From contig CAYQTL010000009.1 of NCBI GenBank assembly GCA_964420405.1, positions 1 through 64,000 on the forward strand: 64,000 nt of DNA, given 5' to 3'. The position numbers were made by a program, and so were the translations under genes. Source of the DNA: CAYQTL01 sp964420405 (GTDB lineage: Bacteria > Acidobacteriota > Thermoanaerobaculia > Thermoanaerobaculales > Sulfomarinibacteraceae). Shown here piece after piece: positions 16,209-28,580 of this stretch (within the stretch, counting starts at the first letter, position 1; every line of letters starts with the position of its first letter). Under the pieces are notes generated by a model, which did no database searches, was not told the DNA's origin, and saw nothing but the letters and a program-made list of their open reading frames with translations.

Positions 16209-16586
16209 ACCGACCTCCGCCTGGCTGGACGGCCGGACGGACCCCCAGAGCGAGATCAGGTCTGTTCCCGGTGCCGCCTACCGGCGCCGCGGAGGACACT
16301 GCCGAGGACCTTCCGGTTCCGGACGCGGCAGCCGCAGACCATGCCGCGACCGGTACCGGACGCGACGGCCGATGGCCGGACCGAGGGTCCCCGACGACCG
16401 GGCGGGGCGATCGGCGGACCGCATGAGCTGCCCCGTTCGCCCTGAAAGGACGGGCCGGATGTTTGTGCCACCTCCGGCGGTGATGCCGGACGCCGCCGCC
16501 GGCCCGGTCGTGACGGGTACCCGAGATCAGTCGCCGGCCTCGTCCGTGTCGGGATCGCCCCAGGCCGATCCGGAGGCTGCCCCCAG
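16209..16586. other. Intergenic region, no recognised content
   Basis: About 380 nt of GC-rich sequence after the ZIP gene. I see no gene, hairpin terminator or hexamer tract. The pruA promoter region begins at 16587. Confidence 0.5.
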
Positions 16587-16625
16587 AGACCGGGCGTCCG
16601 GTCTGGAGGGCCTCACCGTTAGATT
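16587..16625 (+). promoter_or_regulatory. Palindrome plus -10 candidate upstream of pruA
   Basis: The perfect inverted repeat AGACCGG-GCGT-CCGGTCT (16587-16604) lies where a -35 would be. TAGATT (16620-16625) is a -10 candidate 21 nt before the ATG. This layout would suit repressor or activator control, perhaps by proline or P5C, but no regulator gene is nearby. Confidence 0.35.
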
Positions 16626-16646
16626 GGAGCTCGAGAGGAGGCACCG

Positions 16647-18278
<1,632 letters not shown>

Positions 18279-18500
18279 TCCCTCCCCTTCCGACGAAGGG
18301 CCGCCGACCCGGGGCCGCAGCCTGGTCGCGGCCCCGGATCCCCCCTACCCTTCATGGGGTCGCCCCCGGGCGCGCCGGGGCTGCCACCGTCCGAAGATGC
18401 CGCAGGCTCGATCAACGACAGGCCGCGGCAGACGGCACGAGTGGGTCCGGACTCACCGCATCCAGCCGCGAAAACCCCTTGAGCGCTCAGGATCGCAGCT
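18279..18500. other. Intergenic region, no recognised content
   Basis: Between pruA and the porin. I see no gene or strong hairpin before the promoter region that starts at 18502. Confidence 0.4.
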
Positions 18501-18501
18501 G

Positions 18502-18558
18502 AGACGATCTTGAGACATCATCGTCTTGACTTGATTTTCTCAGAATCCCCCATAGGGT
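18502..18558 (+). promoter_or_regulatory. Promoter and possible operator of porin-betaine operon
   Basis: The inverted repeat AGACGAT (18502-18508) and ATCGTCT (18520-18526) abuts TTGACT/TTGATT (-35 candidates at 18526 and 18531). TTGATT is 16 nt from TAGGGT (18553-18558). The locally A/T-rich segment stands out in this genome. Confidence 0.4.
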
Positions 18559-18582
18559 AGGGGTCGAGGGAAGGAGGACATT

Positions 18583-19914
18583 GTGCGCAGGATCCCGACG
18601 AGGGACGGTTCGAACCCGACACTGGAATCTGCCCCGGCGGTCCGCTGGACGTGGCTGGCGTTCGCGACGCTCGCGCTGCTGCTGGTGGTGCCGCAGCCCG
18701 CGACGGCCCAGGAGGACGCGGCGGAGGGCGACCTGGGGCCGGAGGAGGTCGAGGACGCCGGTCCCGACATCCGGTTCGGCGGCGCGTTGCGCTTCAACTG
18801 GTTCTACAAGACCTGGGACGAGGCCAACAGGGACAGGAACAGCGACATCGCGCTGGACACCTTCCGGCTCGAGGCCGACGGCACCTACAAGGATCTGACG
18901 ATCTCGGCCGAGTACCGGTTCTACTCCGGGTACCACATGCTCCACCACGGCTACGTCGGCTGGCAGCTCGCGGACAGCACCTCGCTGCTGTTCGGCGTCC
19001 ACCAGGTCCCGTTCGGCATCCAGCCGTACGCGTCCCACAACTGGTTTTTCGACGTCGCCTACTACGTCGGCCTGGAGGACGACTACGACCTCGGTCTGCA
19101 GACCATCACCGAGATCGACAACTGGTCGCTGAAGATCGCCTTCTACAAGAACGACGAGGGCCACTACACCGGCGACAGCCTCGACAGCGCCCGCTACTCG
19201 TACGACGTGGTCAACGCCGTCGTGCCCACCACGGTGGACCTCGACGGCGACGGCGCGCTCGACTCGGTGACGCGCCGCAACGAGGAGGTCGACCAGTTCA
19301 ACGTCCGCTACGCCTACACCCTCGAGCACTCCGACTCGGCGAGCACCGAGCTCGGCGTGTCCCTGCAGTACGGCGGGCTGTACAACGGCGTGACGGGCGA
19401 CACGGGCTCCCACGAGGCCTACGCCGTACACCTCAACGGAACCTACGGCAGGTGGAACATCCACCTGTCCGGCATCACCTACGACCACGACCCGGAGAAC
19501 CCGGCGTACGATCCGGACTCTCCGGTCGACCCGGTCACCAACCACCCGTTCCTGGCCGAGGACCGGGTGATGGCCTACGGCGCCTACGACGCGCCGTACT
19601 GGATCGCCTCCGAGGGCGACATCCTGCTGTTCAACGTGGCCTACAACTCGGGCCTGTCGCTGGGGCCGTTCGAGTCGCTGACCTTCTACAACAACGCGAG
19701 CATCCTGATGAAGGCCGAGGACGGGTTCGAGGACACGAGGCAGAACGTCCTGGGGGTCGCCGGCGCGGCCGGCCCCCTGTACTGCTACCTCGACATCGCA
19801 GCCGGCAAGAACCACCCCTGGCTGGGCGGGAGCTGGCCGTACGGGCTGGCGTTCGGTGACCCTGACGCCGACTGGGAGATCCGCTACAACTTCAACTTCG
19901 GCTACTACTTCTGA
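18583..19914 (+). CDS. Outer-membrane beta-barrel porin (OprO/P-like)
   Basis: 443 residues. A signal peptide ends near QPATA at about residue 43, followed by an acidic linker and alternating beta strands from IRFGGALRFNWFYK. HQVPFGIQPYASHNWFF resembles the PFG signature of phosphate-selective-type porins. The protein ends FNFGYYF, with the C-terminal Phe needed for BAM-dependent assembly. It probably lets a small solute cross the outer membrane. The betaine ABC genes start 121 nt downstream on the same strand, so the porin may be their outer-membrane partner. The start is GTG with AAGGAGG 6 nt upstream. Confidence 0.8.
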   Translation: MRRIPTRDGSNPTLESAPAVRWTWLAFATLALLLVVPQPATAQEDAAEGDLGPEEVEDAGPDIRFGGALRFNWFYKTWDEANRDRNSDIALDTFRLEADGTYKDLTISAEYRFYSGYHMLHHGYVGWQLADSTSLLFGVHQVPFGIQPYASHNWFFDVAYYVGLEDDYDLGLQTITEIDNWSLKIAFYKNDEGHYTGDSLDSARYSYDVVNAVVPTTVDLDGDGALDSVTRRNEEVDQFNVRYAYTLEHSDSASTELGVSLQYGGLYNGVTGDTGSHEAYAVHLNGTYGRWNIHLSGITYDHDPENPAYDPDSPVDPVTNHPFLAEDRVMAYGAYDAPYWIASEGDILLFNVAYNSGLSLGPFESLTFYNNASILMKAEDGFEDTRQNVLGVAGAAGPLYCYLDIAAGKNHPWLGGSWPYGLAFGDPDADWEIRYNFNFGYYF

Positions 19915-20035
19915 TGCCGCAGCCAGACCCCGGGACCGTCGCGCATCGAGCGCCCGGCCGGCGCGGTCGCGGGACCTCCCCGGAGCGGGAGCCCCCCACC
20001 GCCGCGGGCGCGCCGAGAGACAGGAGGTGCCGTTC

Positions 20036-21309
<1,274 letters not shown>

Positions 21310-21313
<4 letters not shown>

Positions 21314-22176
21314 CACCGGCGGGTCTCGCCGTCCGCTCCGAGCCGCTCGGGTTCGACGTCGGCAACATCTTCGAGGTGCTGATCAACTGGCTCGGGGCGA
21401 ACCTCGACCCGGTGTTCGAGGGAATCACCGATCTGATCGAGCTGATCCTGGGCGGCATCGAGCAGGCGCTGCTGTGGCCGCCGTGGGCGGTGATCGTCGT
21501 GGTGCTGGTGGCGATCGCGTGGTGGGCGGCCGGTTGGAGGATCGCGCTGTTCTCGGTCGTCGGACTGCTGCTGATCGTCCAGATGGACCTGTGGGACGAG
21601 TCCATGGAGACGCTCGCCCTGATCGGGGCGTCGGTCCTGATCGCTCTCGTGATCGCGATCCCGGTCGGGATCTGGTCGTCCAAGAGCGAGATCGTCGAGA
21701 GCGCGGTGCGTCCGATCCTCGACTTCATGCAGACCCTGCCGGCGTTCGTCTACCTGATCCCGGCGGTGCTGTTCTTCCAGCTCGGCAAGGTACCCGGGGT
21801 GGTCGCGACGTTGATTTTCGCGATGCCGCCGGCGGTCCGGCTCACCAACCTCGGCATCCGGCAGGTCCCCAAGGCGATCAAGGAGGCGGCGCTGGCGTTC
21901 GGCGCCACGCCGCGGCAGATCCTCTTCAAGGCCGAGCTGCCGGTGGCGCTGCCCACCATCCTGGCGGGCGTCAACCAGACCATCATGCTGGCCCTGTCGA
22001 TGGTCGTCATCGCCGGGCTGATCGGCGCGGGCGGCCTCGGCAACGAGGTCGTCAAGGGCATCACCCAGCTCAACATCGGGCTCGGCTTCGAGAGCGGGAT
22101 CGCGATCGTCATCCTCGCGATCTACCTCGACCGGGTCACCCAGGCGCTCGGCTCCGCCTCGCAGAGGGGCCGCTGA
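21310..22176 (+). CDS. proW: Glycine betaine/proline ABC transporter, permease
   Basis: 288 residues with about six or seven membrane helices. The EAALAFGATPRQILFKAELPVALPTI stretch (split here: EAALAFGATPRQIL, then FKAELPVALP) is the EAA loop that docks on the ATPase. An N-terminal amphipathic segment (FEVLINWLGANLDPVFEGI) precedes the first helix, as in ProW/OpuAB. The ATG overlaps the stop of the ATPase gene (ATGA), so translation is coupled. It forms the inner-membrane channel for the betaine/proline-type solute. Confidence 0.94.
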
Positions 22177-22199
22177 GCACAGGAAGGGAGAGAGAACCC

Positions 22200-23075
<876 letters not shown>

Positions 23076-23449
23076 CCCCCACGACCGGGGCACGGAACGC
23101 CGGTCCGATCCCGATCCCGATCCCGTTCCCGTTCCCGACGGGCACGGAAGGGGTCGGGATCCTCTCGACTGCTCGCTGAAGATCCCCGACCTGCAACGGG
23201 GTGAGAGCGTGAAGCCGGACGGGCTGATCCGGGCGCGCGCCCGTCGGCTTCCGGCGGCGAGAAGAGACGCTCTCGTCCGCGCTCGCGGGGGTGCTCGCGG
23301 GGGTGCCCGGGACGGGCCCGGGCGCTCGCCACCCCGCCGCGGGGCGCCTCCTTCGCACGTTCACACCGTCGCCCCGTCTCGCTCTCTCGCCCGACCCGCG
23401 CCGAGACACGACCGCGGCCGCCGGCTGCGACCGCGCCCGCCTCCATCGC
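23076..23449. other. Intergenic region with family-A tract
   Basis: The tract at 23105-23140 is the only structured element. The rest is GC-rich, has no gene or hairpin that I can support, and separates two convergent genes. Confidence 0.55.
23105..23140 (-). repeat. Family-A hexamer tract, CCGATC on plus strand
   Basis: Three CCGATC units, two CCGTTC, then CCGACG. It begins 30 nt after the stop of the betaine-binding protein, with the C-rich strand in the sense of that gene. Confidence 0.8.
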
Positions 23450-25399
23450 TCACCGTCCCCGGCGCGCGCCCGCCGAGCTGGCGAGCCGGTCGAGGCGGGC
23501 CACGAGGGCGGCGATCGCGGGCTCGCCCAGGAGGTCGCGGACCTCGTAGCGCAGCAGATCGCGGTCGACGTCGGCGAGCCGCCGGAGCAGCTCGGGGTCG
23601 GCGCCGGCGAGGCCCTCCTCGAGGAGCTCCGGCGCCGACGCGACCGGCGCGAACGCCGCCGAGTGGTCGATGAGGTGCACGTCCCAGTCGCGCCGGGTGA
23701 CGAGGATGCTGGTGCCGTCGCGGCTCGGGTTCAGCACCAGGTAGTCGAACGTCCTGGCGCGCCCCATCTCGCGCTCGAACAGCTCGAGGTTGTCCGGGCG
23801 CAGGTCCTCGCCGCGACGCGTCCTCTCGTTGACGGCGCCCTCCACCCACAGCTGGAGGGAACCCTCGACTCCGTCAACCGTCCGCAGCACCGTCGGGGGC
23901 ACCATCCCGAGGTCGAGCGTCCGGTCGACCCGGTAGGCGGCCACCTCGTGCCGGAAGCTGTCCCGGCAGGACTGGCCGGCCACGTCCGGCGGGCACGGGA
24001 TCTCCTCGTCGACCGTCTTGAAGACGGCCTCTCCGCGGCGCCCGTTGTCGGCCAGGGAGACGCGCAGCGCCCCGGTGGTACCGGCGCGGAGCGGCTCTGC
24101 GTACAGGACCGGCGCGGTGCGCAGGAACTGCTCGATCTCGTAGAGGCTCGCGAAGGCGTCCTCGTCCATCTCCCACCGCCTCGCCGTCAGGGGCAGCAGC
24201 GGCTCGCCGGGGTAGTACGCGAGGCTGCGTCCGTCCTCGACCACGACCGCCGACGGCTGGCCGCGGAACTGCCCGTACAGCATCCCGGTGTCGGCGAGCA
24301 CGACCATCCCGCCGAAGCGGGACGTCAGTCGGCCGGTGTGGGACGGGGTGTGGCCGATGACGACGCTGCGCGCGCCGAGGTGGGCGAGCACCCGTTCCAC
24401 CGTCGCACGCTCCTCCTCGACCGGGCCGAGCGCCGTTCCCCGGTACCAGAGCGGCCCGTCCTCCCGCAGCGCGAGGCTCCTGCTCGCCGCGACGAGCTTC
24501 GCGGCCGCCCTGGCGTCCTCCTGGGAGCCCCCTCCGCGGGGGTCGGCCGCGAGCACCCCGGCCGCCGCGAGGCTCTCGCCGAAGTCCATGTCGAGTCGCA
24601 GCGCGCCGCTGCCGAGCAGCCTCTCCCGGGCCTCCATGAAGCTCTCCAACCCCTCGATCCCGGCCCGGTTCACCTCCTCCGGGGGGTAGGCGAGCAGGAG
24701 CGGGGCAAGCCCTCCGTGGACGAACGCCACGTCGTTGACCACCACCAGGATCCGCTGCTCGAGAAGCCAGGCGCCATAGTCTCCGTCGCGCGCGAAGGCC
24801 TCATGGTGGCCGAAGACACCGTGGCGGAACTCGTCCGTGATCCGCGCGCGCACCTCCCGCGGGTCGGCGTTGGCCGCCGCCGCGCGCCGCAGCAGGCTCC
24901 GCAGATAGTCGCGCCGTCTGCGGTCCTCGTCCCCGTCGGCCCAGGCGGCGAGGCCCTCGTCGGAGACGTAGCGGAGGTCTCCCGTGAGGTTCATCACCTC
25001 GTGGTTGCCGAGCAGGTAATGGACCTCTCCCCCGGCGGCACGTGCCTGCCGCTGCAGCCGCCGGATGAGGTCCAGGACCTCGCGGCCGCGCGGCCCGCGG
25101 CCGACGAGGTCGCCGAGCATCACCAGGTGCGCCGTGCCGCCGGCCCAGTCGCCTGCGGGCGACGCGATGCCGGTGCCCTCGAGAACCGTGACGAGCTCCT
25201 CGTAGGCGCCGTGGACGTCTCCGATCGCCACCACCCGTGGCACGCCGCTGAAACGCCATCCAACGGCGACGTCGCCAGCGGTGGCGGAGGACGCCACCGA
25301 CGCGACGGCGGCCGCCGCCGCGAGCACGACCGCACCGAGCCGTACGTCTGCTCGCCGGCCCGCGGGACGGTCCCGTGCGTGGTGAAACGGCGCCCTCAC
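23450..25399 (-). CDS. Secreted PPP-type metallophosphatase fused to a kinase-like domain
   Basis: 649 residues in two parts. After a signal-like segment (about 21-41) comes a PPP-family phosphatase with GDVHG (D61, H63), GDLVGRG (D97), GNHE (N132, H133), VHGGLAP (H228) and GHTP (H350), so every metal ligand is present. From about 440 to 640 is a domain with AVFKTVDEE (K461), FRHEVAAYRVD (E485), FDYLVLNPSRDG (552-562) and LIDHSAAF (D578). These match the ATP-Lys, helix-C Glu, catalytic loop and metal Asp of HipA/FAM20/PI3K-like kinases, but the catalytic loop lacks the usual N-x-D-R-H-x-x-N. This half may be a pseudokinase. The GTG start has no ribosome-binding site but TAAACT 7 nt upstream. 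The substrate is unknown. Confidence 0.75.
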   Translation of the reverse strand: MRAPFHHARDRPAGRRADVRLGAVVLAAAAAVASVASSATAGDVAVGWRFSGVPRVVAIGDVHGAYEELVTVLEGTGIASPAGDWAGGTAHLVMLGDLVGRGPRGREVLDLIRRLQRQARAAGGEVHYLLGNHEVMNLTGDLRYVSDEGLAAWADGDEDRRRRDYLRSLLRRAAAANADPREVRARITDEFRHGVFGHHEAFARDGDYGAWLLEQRILVVVNDVAFVHGGLAPLLLAYPPEEVNRAGIEGLESFMEARERLLGSGALRLDMDFGESLAAAGVLAADPRGGGSQEDARAAAKLVAASRSLALREDGPLWYRGTALGPVEEERATVERVLAHLGARSVVIGHTPSHTGRLTSRFGGMVVLADTGMLYGQFRGQPSAVVVEDGRSLAYYPGEPLLPLTARRWEMDEDAFASLYEIEQFLRTAPVLYAEPLRAGTTGALRVSLADNGRRGEAVFKTVDEEIPCPPDVAGQSCRDSFRHEVAAYRVDRTLDLGMVPPTVLRTVDGVEGSLQLWVEGAVNERTRRGEDLRPDNLELFEREMGRARTFDYLVLNPSRDGTSILVTRRDWDVHLIDHSAAFAPVASAPELLEEGLAGADPELLRRLADVDRDLLRYEVRDLLGEPAIAALVARLDRLASSAGARRGR

Positions 25400-25406
25400 C
25401 CGAACC

Positions 25407-25412
25407 AGTTTA
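25407..25412 (-). promoter_or_regulatory. -10 hexamer TAAACT of leaderless phosphatase-kinase gene
   Basis: TAAACT ends 7 nt before the GTG at 25399. No Shine-Dalgarno is present, so a leaderless transcript is likely. Confidence 0.5.
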
Positions 25413-25495
25413 CACGGGCTTCATCACGGGTGATTCCGGGTCGCAGGCGAAGGCATGCCGGGTGGCGACGGGGGCCCGCGATCCTCGGGCCGTCC

Positions 25496-26599
25496 TCACC
25501 ACCCCTTCCATGTGGCGTACTGCTCGAGGACGTCCTGGAGAATGCCCTCGCGGGTGAACTGCTGGACGCCGTACTCGTGCCGTCCGCCGCCCAGCACCTC
25601 GATCTGACCCCGGATCACCTTGGGCGTGTCGTGGCGATGCCGCCCTGCCCGAACAGCTCGATGTGGATCGCGGTGTTGCCGAATACCACGAACCAGGCGA
25701 ACGTCAGCAGCGTCGGCACGAACAGGACGCCGCCGATGAACTGGCGGATGGTGCGTCCGCGGGAGATCCGGGCGATCAACATGCCGACGAACGGCGACCA
25801 CGAGATCCACCATCATCAGGCTCGCGATCCGCGCGTCGTCGAGCCGGAACCGACGCAGGAAGGAAGCCGCCTGCGGGCGGTCCTCGGAGAAGCCGGTCCG
25901 GGCCACCGTGTCGATCTCCTCCGGGAGCCCGTACGCCCCCTTCAGATCGTCGAGGAACCGCAGATCCCAGCGCGCGTACATCCCGTGGGGCGTCCAGCCG
26001 GTGACGACGATCGAGCGGTAGTCGCGGACCGCCGCACCGAGCCGCTCGGTCATCTCCGGACCGCTCGACACCACCAGCTCGTAGCCGAGCCCGGACAGCT
26101 CGACGGCGTGACGGGTGCGGGCCATGATGCCGGCGCCCTCGTCGATGCCGACGATCCGCCCCCCGAGCTCGTCGCGGTAGCGGCGCAGGACGCCGATGGC
26201 GCGCGGCTCCACCTAGTCGGGCACCACCAGGCCGGTCCGCGCGCCGACGAAGTTGGCGCCGAGGTCGACCAGACGTCCCTCGTGGGCCGTCATGTACTCG
26301 TGGTGCGTGTCGGGCAGCCACGCGTCGAGGAACGGGTCGGCGCGCCCCGTGGCCCCGGCCGCGAACACCGCCGCCACGCCGTCCGGCACCGGCTCCACCC
26401 GCAGCCGCAGGCGGTCCTCCATCACCGCCGCGGCCAGGTGGGTCATGGCGACGCTCTCGGCCCAGTCGACGGAGGCGATCCGGACCACGGGCCGGGCCTC
26501 GGGCGCCTCCTCGGCGGGCGTCCCGCAACCCCATCCCGCCGCCACCACGAGCAGCACCGCCGCCACGCCGACGCCCTGGAGCACCGTTCGGTGCACCAC
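25496..26599 (-). pseudogene. Decayed hybrid: betaine-binding protein joined to BCCT transporter remnants
   Basis: Reading from 26599 (GTG) gives a lipoprotein signal (AAGWGC) and the N-lobe of a betaine-binding protein (VDWAESVAMTH, FLDAWLP). An in-frame TAG at 26213-26215 replaces a residue after VVPD. The C-lobe (VVTGWTPHGMYARWDLRFL) then continues to about 25822. There it changes, in a shifted frame, to 58 residues (25809-25636) that are plainly an internal part of a BCCT transporter: WISWSPFVGMLIARISRGRT and FVVFGNTAIHIELFG. After a second jump, HEYGVQQFTREGILQDVLEQY matches the BetT cytoplasmic tail. At least one stop, one frameshift and two large deletions are needed, so the locus cannot make either protein. 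Confidence 0.82.
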
Positions 26600-26729
26600 T
26601 GCGTCCCCTCTCTCGGCCGCGGCTCCGCCGGGTGCGGGGAAGGCCGCGGCCGCGCTGTCCGCCGGCTCGCCGTCGCGGTCGGCGGCGGCGGTCCGATCCG
26701 GTCGGACGGCCCGATCGTCTCGCCGGTGG

Positions 26730-27089
26730 TCAGCCCGCGGGCGGCCCGCCGTCATCGGCCGGCTGCACCATCTCCACGACCCACCGGTGCGTCGTCTCCT
26801 CGACCTGGCTCGCCTCGACGCGCAGCACCTCCGGCAGCTCGTACGCGTTCAGGCGCATGATCGCGTCATCGACCGCGGCGGCCCGGGACCGAGGCGTCTT
26901 GATCAGCAGGAGGTACTCGCTGTCGTCGCAGATCCGGCCGTCCTTCCAGCGGTACACGGATCGGGCGCAGGGCACGATGTTGACGCAGGCCGCCAACCGC
27001 CCCTCCACCAGCTCCTCGCCGAGGCGCAGGGCCTCCTGCTCGCTCCCCACCGACGTGACGACGGTCACGATGGTCTCGAGCTCACCCAT
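26730..27089 (-). CDS. cutA: CutA1 divalent-cation tolerance protein
   Basis: 119 residues, normal for CutA1. Family markers are VVTSVGSEQEALRLGEELVE, LAACVNIVP, YRWKDG and the YELPEVL strand near the C-terminus. It is a trimeric PII-like ferredoxin-fold protein of the cytoplasm or periplasm that binds metals; its exact role is debated. The ATG has no Shine-Dalgarno but TAGGGT 6 nt upstream, pointing to a leaderless transcript. It is divergent from the ATP-grasp gene. Confidence 0.92.
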   Translation of the reverse strand: MGELETIVTVVTSVGSEQEALRLGEELVEGRLAACVNIVPCARSVYRWKDGRICDDSEYLLLIKTPRSRAAAVDDAIMRLNAYELPEVLRVEASQVEETTHRWVVEMVQPADDGGPPAG

Positions 27090-27095
27090 GAATCG

Positions 27096-27101
27096 ACCCT
27101 A
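27096..27101 (-). promoter_or_regulatory. -10 hexamer TAGGGT of leaderless cutA
   Basis: TAGGGT ends exactly 6 nt before the ATG at 27089. No ribosome-binding site is visible. Confidence 0.45.
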
Positions 27102-27305
27102 GCAGCCGCGGATGGCTCGATCAACGACGGCGGCAGGCCCGGGATGGGAGCCGATTCCCACCATCCGGAGGAGAACGCCCGAGCAGAGCCCGGGGGCTGC
27201 CCCCGTCCGGCCGTCCCGGCGGCACCCGTTGCGGTCGCAGTCGGGAAAGGACGCAATGGAAGCTGCTGGCGCGGCGCCGGACCGCGTCCGGAAGGGATCG
27301 CAGAG

Positions 27306-28580
27306 ATGCCGTACAACGTGTTCGTCGTCGGGCTCGACGAGGTCAACCTCTCGCACCTGGAGACCATCCGCGGCGCCGAGCGGTACCGCTTCCACGAGCT
27401 GCTGGCGCTGGGCGAGGTCCAGGGAGCCGAGCGCTATCCGATCGGGGAGTGGCTGCGCCGGGCCGACGACCGGCTGCGGTCGTTCGACGGCTCGATCGAC
27501 GGCATCATCGGCTTCTGGGACTTCCCGGTCAGCCTGATGGTGCCGATCCTGATCGACCGCTACGGCACCGCCGGCCCGTCGCTGCCGGTGGTCGTCAACT
27601 GCGAGCACAAGTACTGGAGCCGGCTGTCCCAGCGCCACGCCATCCCCGAAGCCGTACCCCGGTTCAACAAGGTCGACCCATTCGACCGGACATCGGTGAG
27701 TGCCGTCGGGCTCGACTACCCCTACTGGCTCAAGCCGGTCAAGGCGTTCGCCTCCCAGCTCGGCTTCCGCGTCGACTGCGACCGTGAGCGCGACCGCGCG
27801 CTCGCCGCCATCCGCGAGGGCATCGGCCGGTTCGCCGAACCGTTCAACCACGTTCTCGCGCAGGTTCCGCTGCCGCCGGAGGCGCGCGCGGTCGACGGCC
27901 GCTTCTGCGTCGCGGAGGAGATCCTCCGGGGTACCCAGCACACCGTCGCCGGCTTCGCCCACCGGGGCGAGGTGACGATCTACGGAGTGATCGACTCCGT
28001 CAACTACCCCGACAGCCCGTCGTTCTTCCGCTACCAGTACCCGTCGCTGCTCGCCGACCGTGTCCAGGAGCGCGCTGCAGCTCTCGCCCGCGACGTGATG
28101 GAGCACGTGGGTTTCGACAACTGGCCGTTCAACATCGAGCTCTTCTACGACCGGGACCGCGACGCGCTGATGCTGCTCGAGGTCAACACCCGGATCTCCC
28201 AGTCGCACAGCGCCCTCTTCCGCAAGGTCGACGGCACCTCCAACCACCAGGTCCTGGTGGAGCTCGCCACCGGCCAGAAGCCCGACCCGCCCTCGGGTGA
28301 CGGCGACTTCGGCTGCGCGGCGAAGCTCCAGCTGCGGTTCTTCGAGGACGGCCGCCTGACCCGGGTCCCCGCCGAGGACGACATCGCGCGGCTGAAGGAG
28401 GAGTTCCCCGACGCCATCGTCCTGATCCAGGCGGAGGAGGGCCAGCGGCTGTCGGAGCTTCCCGACCAGGACAGCTACAGCTACCGCGTGGCCGTGGTCT
28501 ACCTCGGCGCGGACGACACGGACGACCTGATGGCGCGCTGGGAGCGCTGCCGCGAGCTGCTGCCGTTCGAGGTCGAGTGA
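27306..28580 (+). CDS. ATP-grasp domain ligase of unknown substrate
   Basis: 424 residues. The N-terminal pre-ATP-grasp domain (MPYNVFVVGLDEVN) leads to YWLKPVKAFASQLGFRV, the ATP-binding Lys strand. FCVAEEILRGTQHTV and LMLLEVNTRISQSHSALF follow, the latter the acidic metal-binding E-x-N signature. The fold is carboxylate-amine/thiol ligase (D-Ala-D-Ala, biotin carboxylase, carnosine-synthase-like). It would activate a carboxylate as acyl phosphate and join it to an amine. The stop overlaps the GTG of the S15-type hydrolase by 4 nt, so the two are coupled. The ATG has a GGGATCGCAGAG leader with a modest ribosome-binding site. The product is unknown; an unusual dipeptide or amide is possible. 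Confidence 0.8.
   Translation: MPYNVFVVGLDEVNLSHLETIRGAERYRFHELLALGEVQGAERYPIGEWLRRADDRLRSFDGSIDGIIGFWDFPVSLMVPILIDRYGTAGPSLPVVVNCEHKYWSRLSQRHAIPEAVPRFNKVDPFDRTSVSAVGLDYPYWLKPVKAFASQLGFRVDCDRERDRALAAIREGIGRFAEPFNHVLAQVPLPPEARAVDGRFCVAEEILRGTQHTVAGFAHRGEVTIYGVIDSVNYPDSPSFFRYQYPSLLADRVQERAAALARDVMEHVGFDNWPFNIELFYDRDRDALMLLEVNTRISQSHSALFRKVDGTSNHQVLVELATGQKPDPPSGDGDFGCAAKLQLRFFEDGRLTRVPAEDDIARLKEEFPDAIVLIQAEEGQRLSELPDQDSYSYRVAVVYLGADDTDDLMARWERCRELLPFEVE

Noticed and set aside
26213..26215. In-frame TAG in the betaine-binding gene considered as recoding
   Set aside because: A frame change and deletions follow downstream, so the locus is dead whatever the TAG does; no pyrrolysine machinery is seen.
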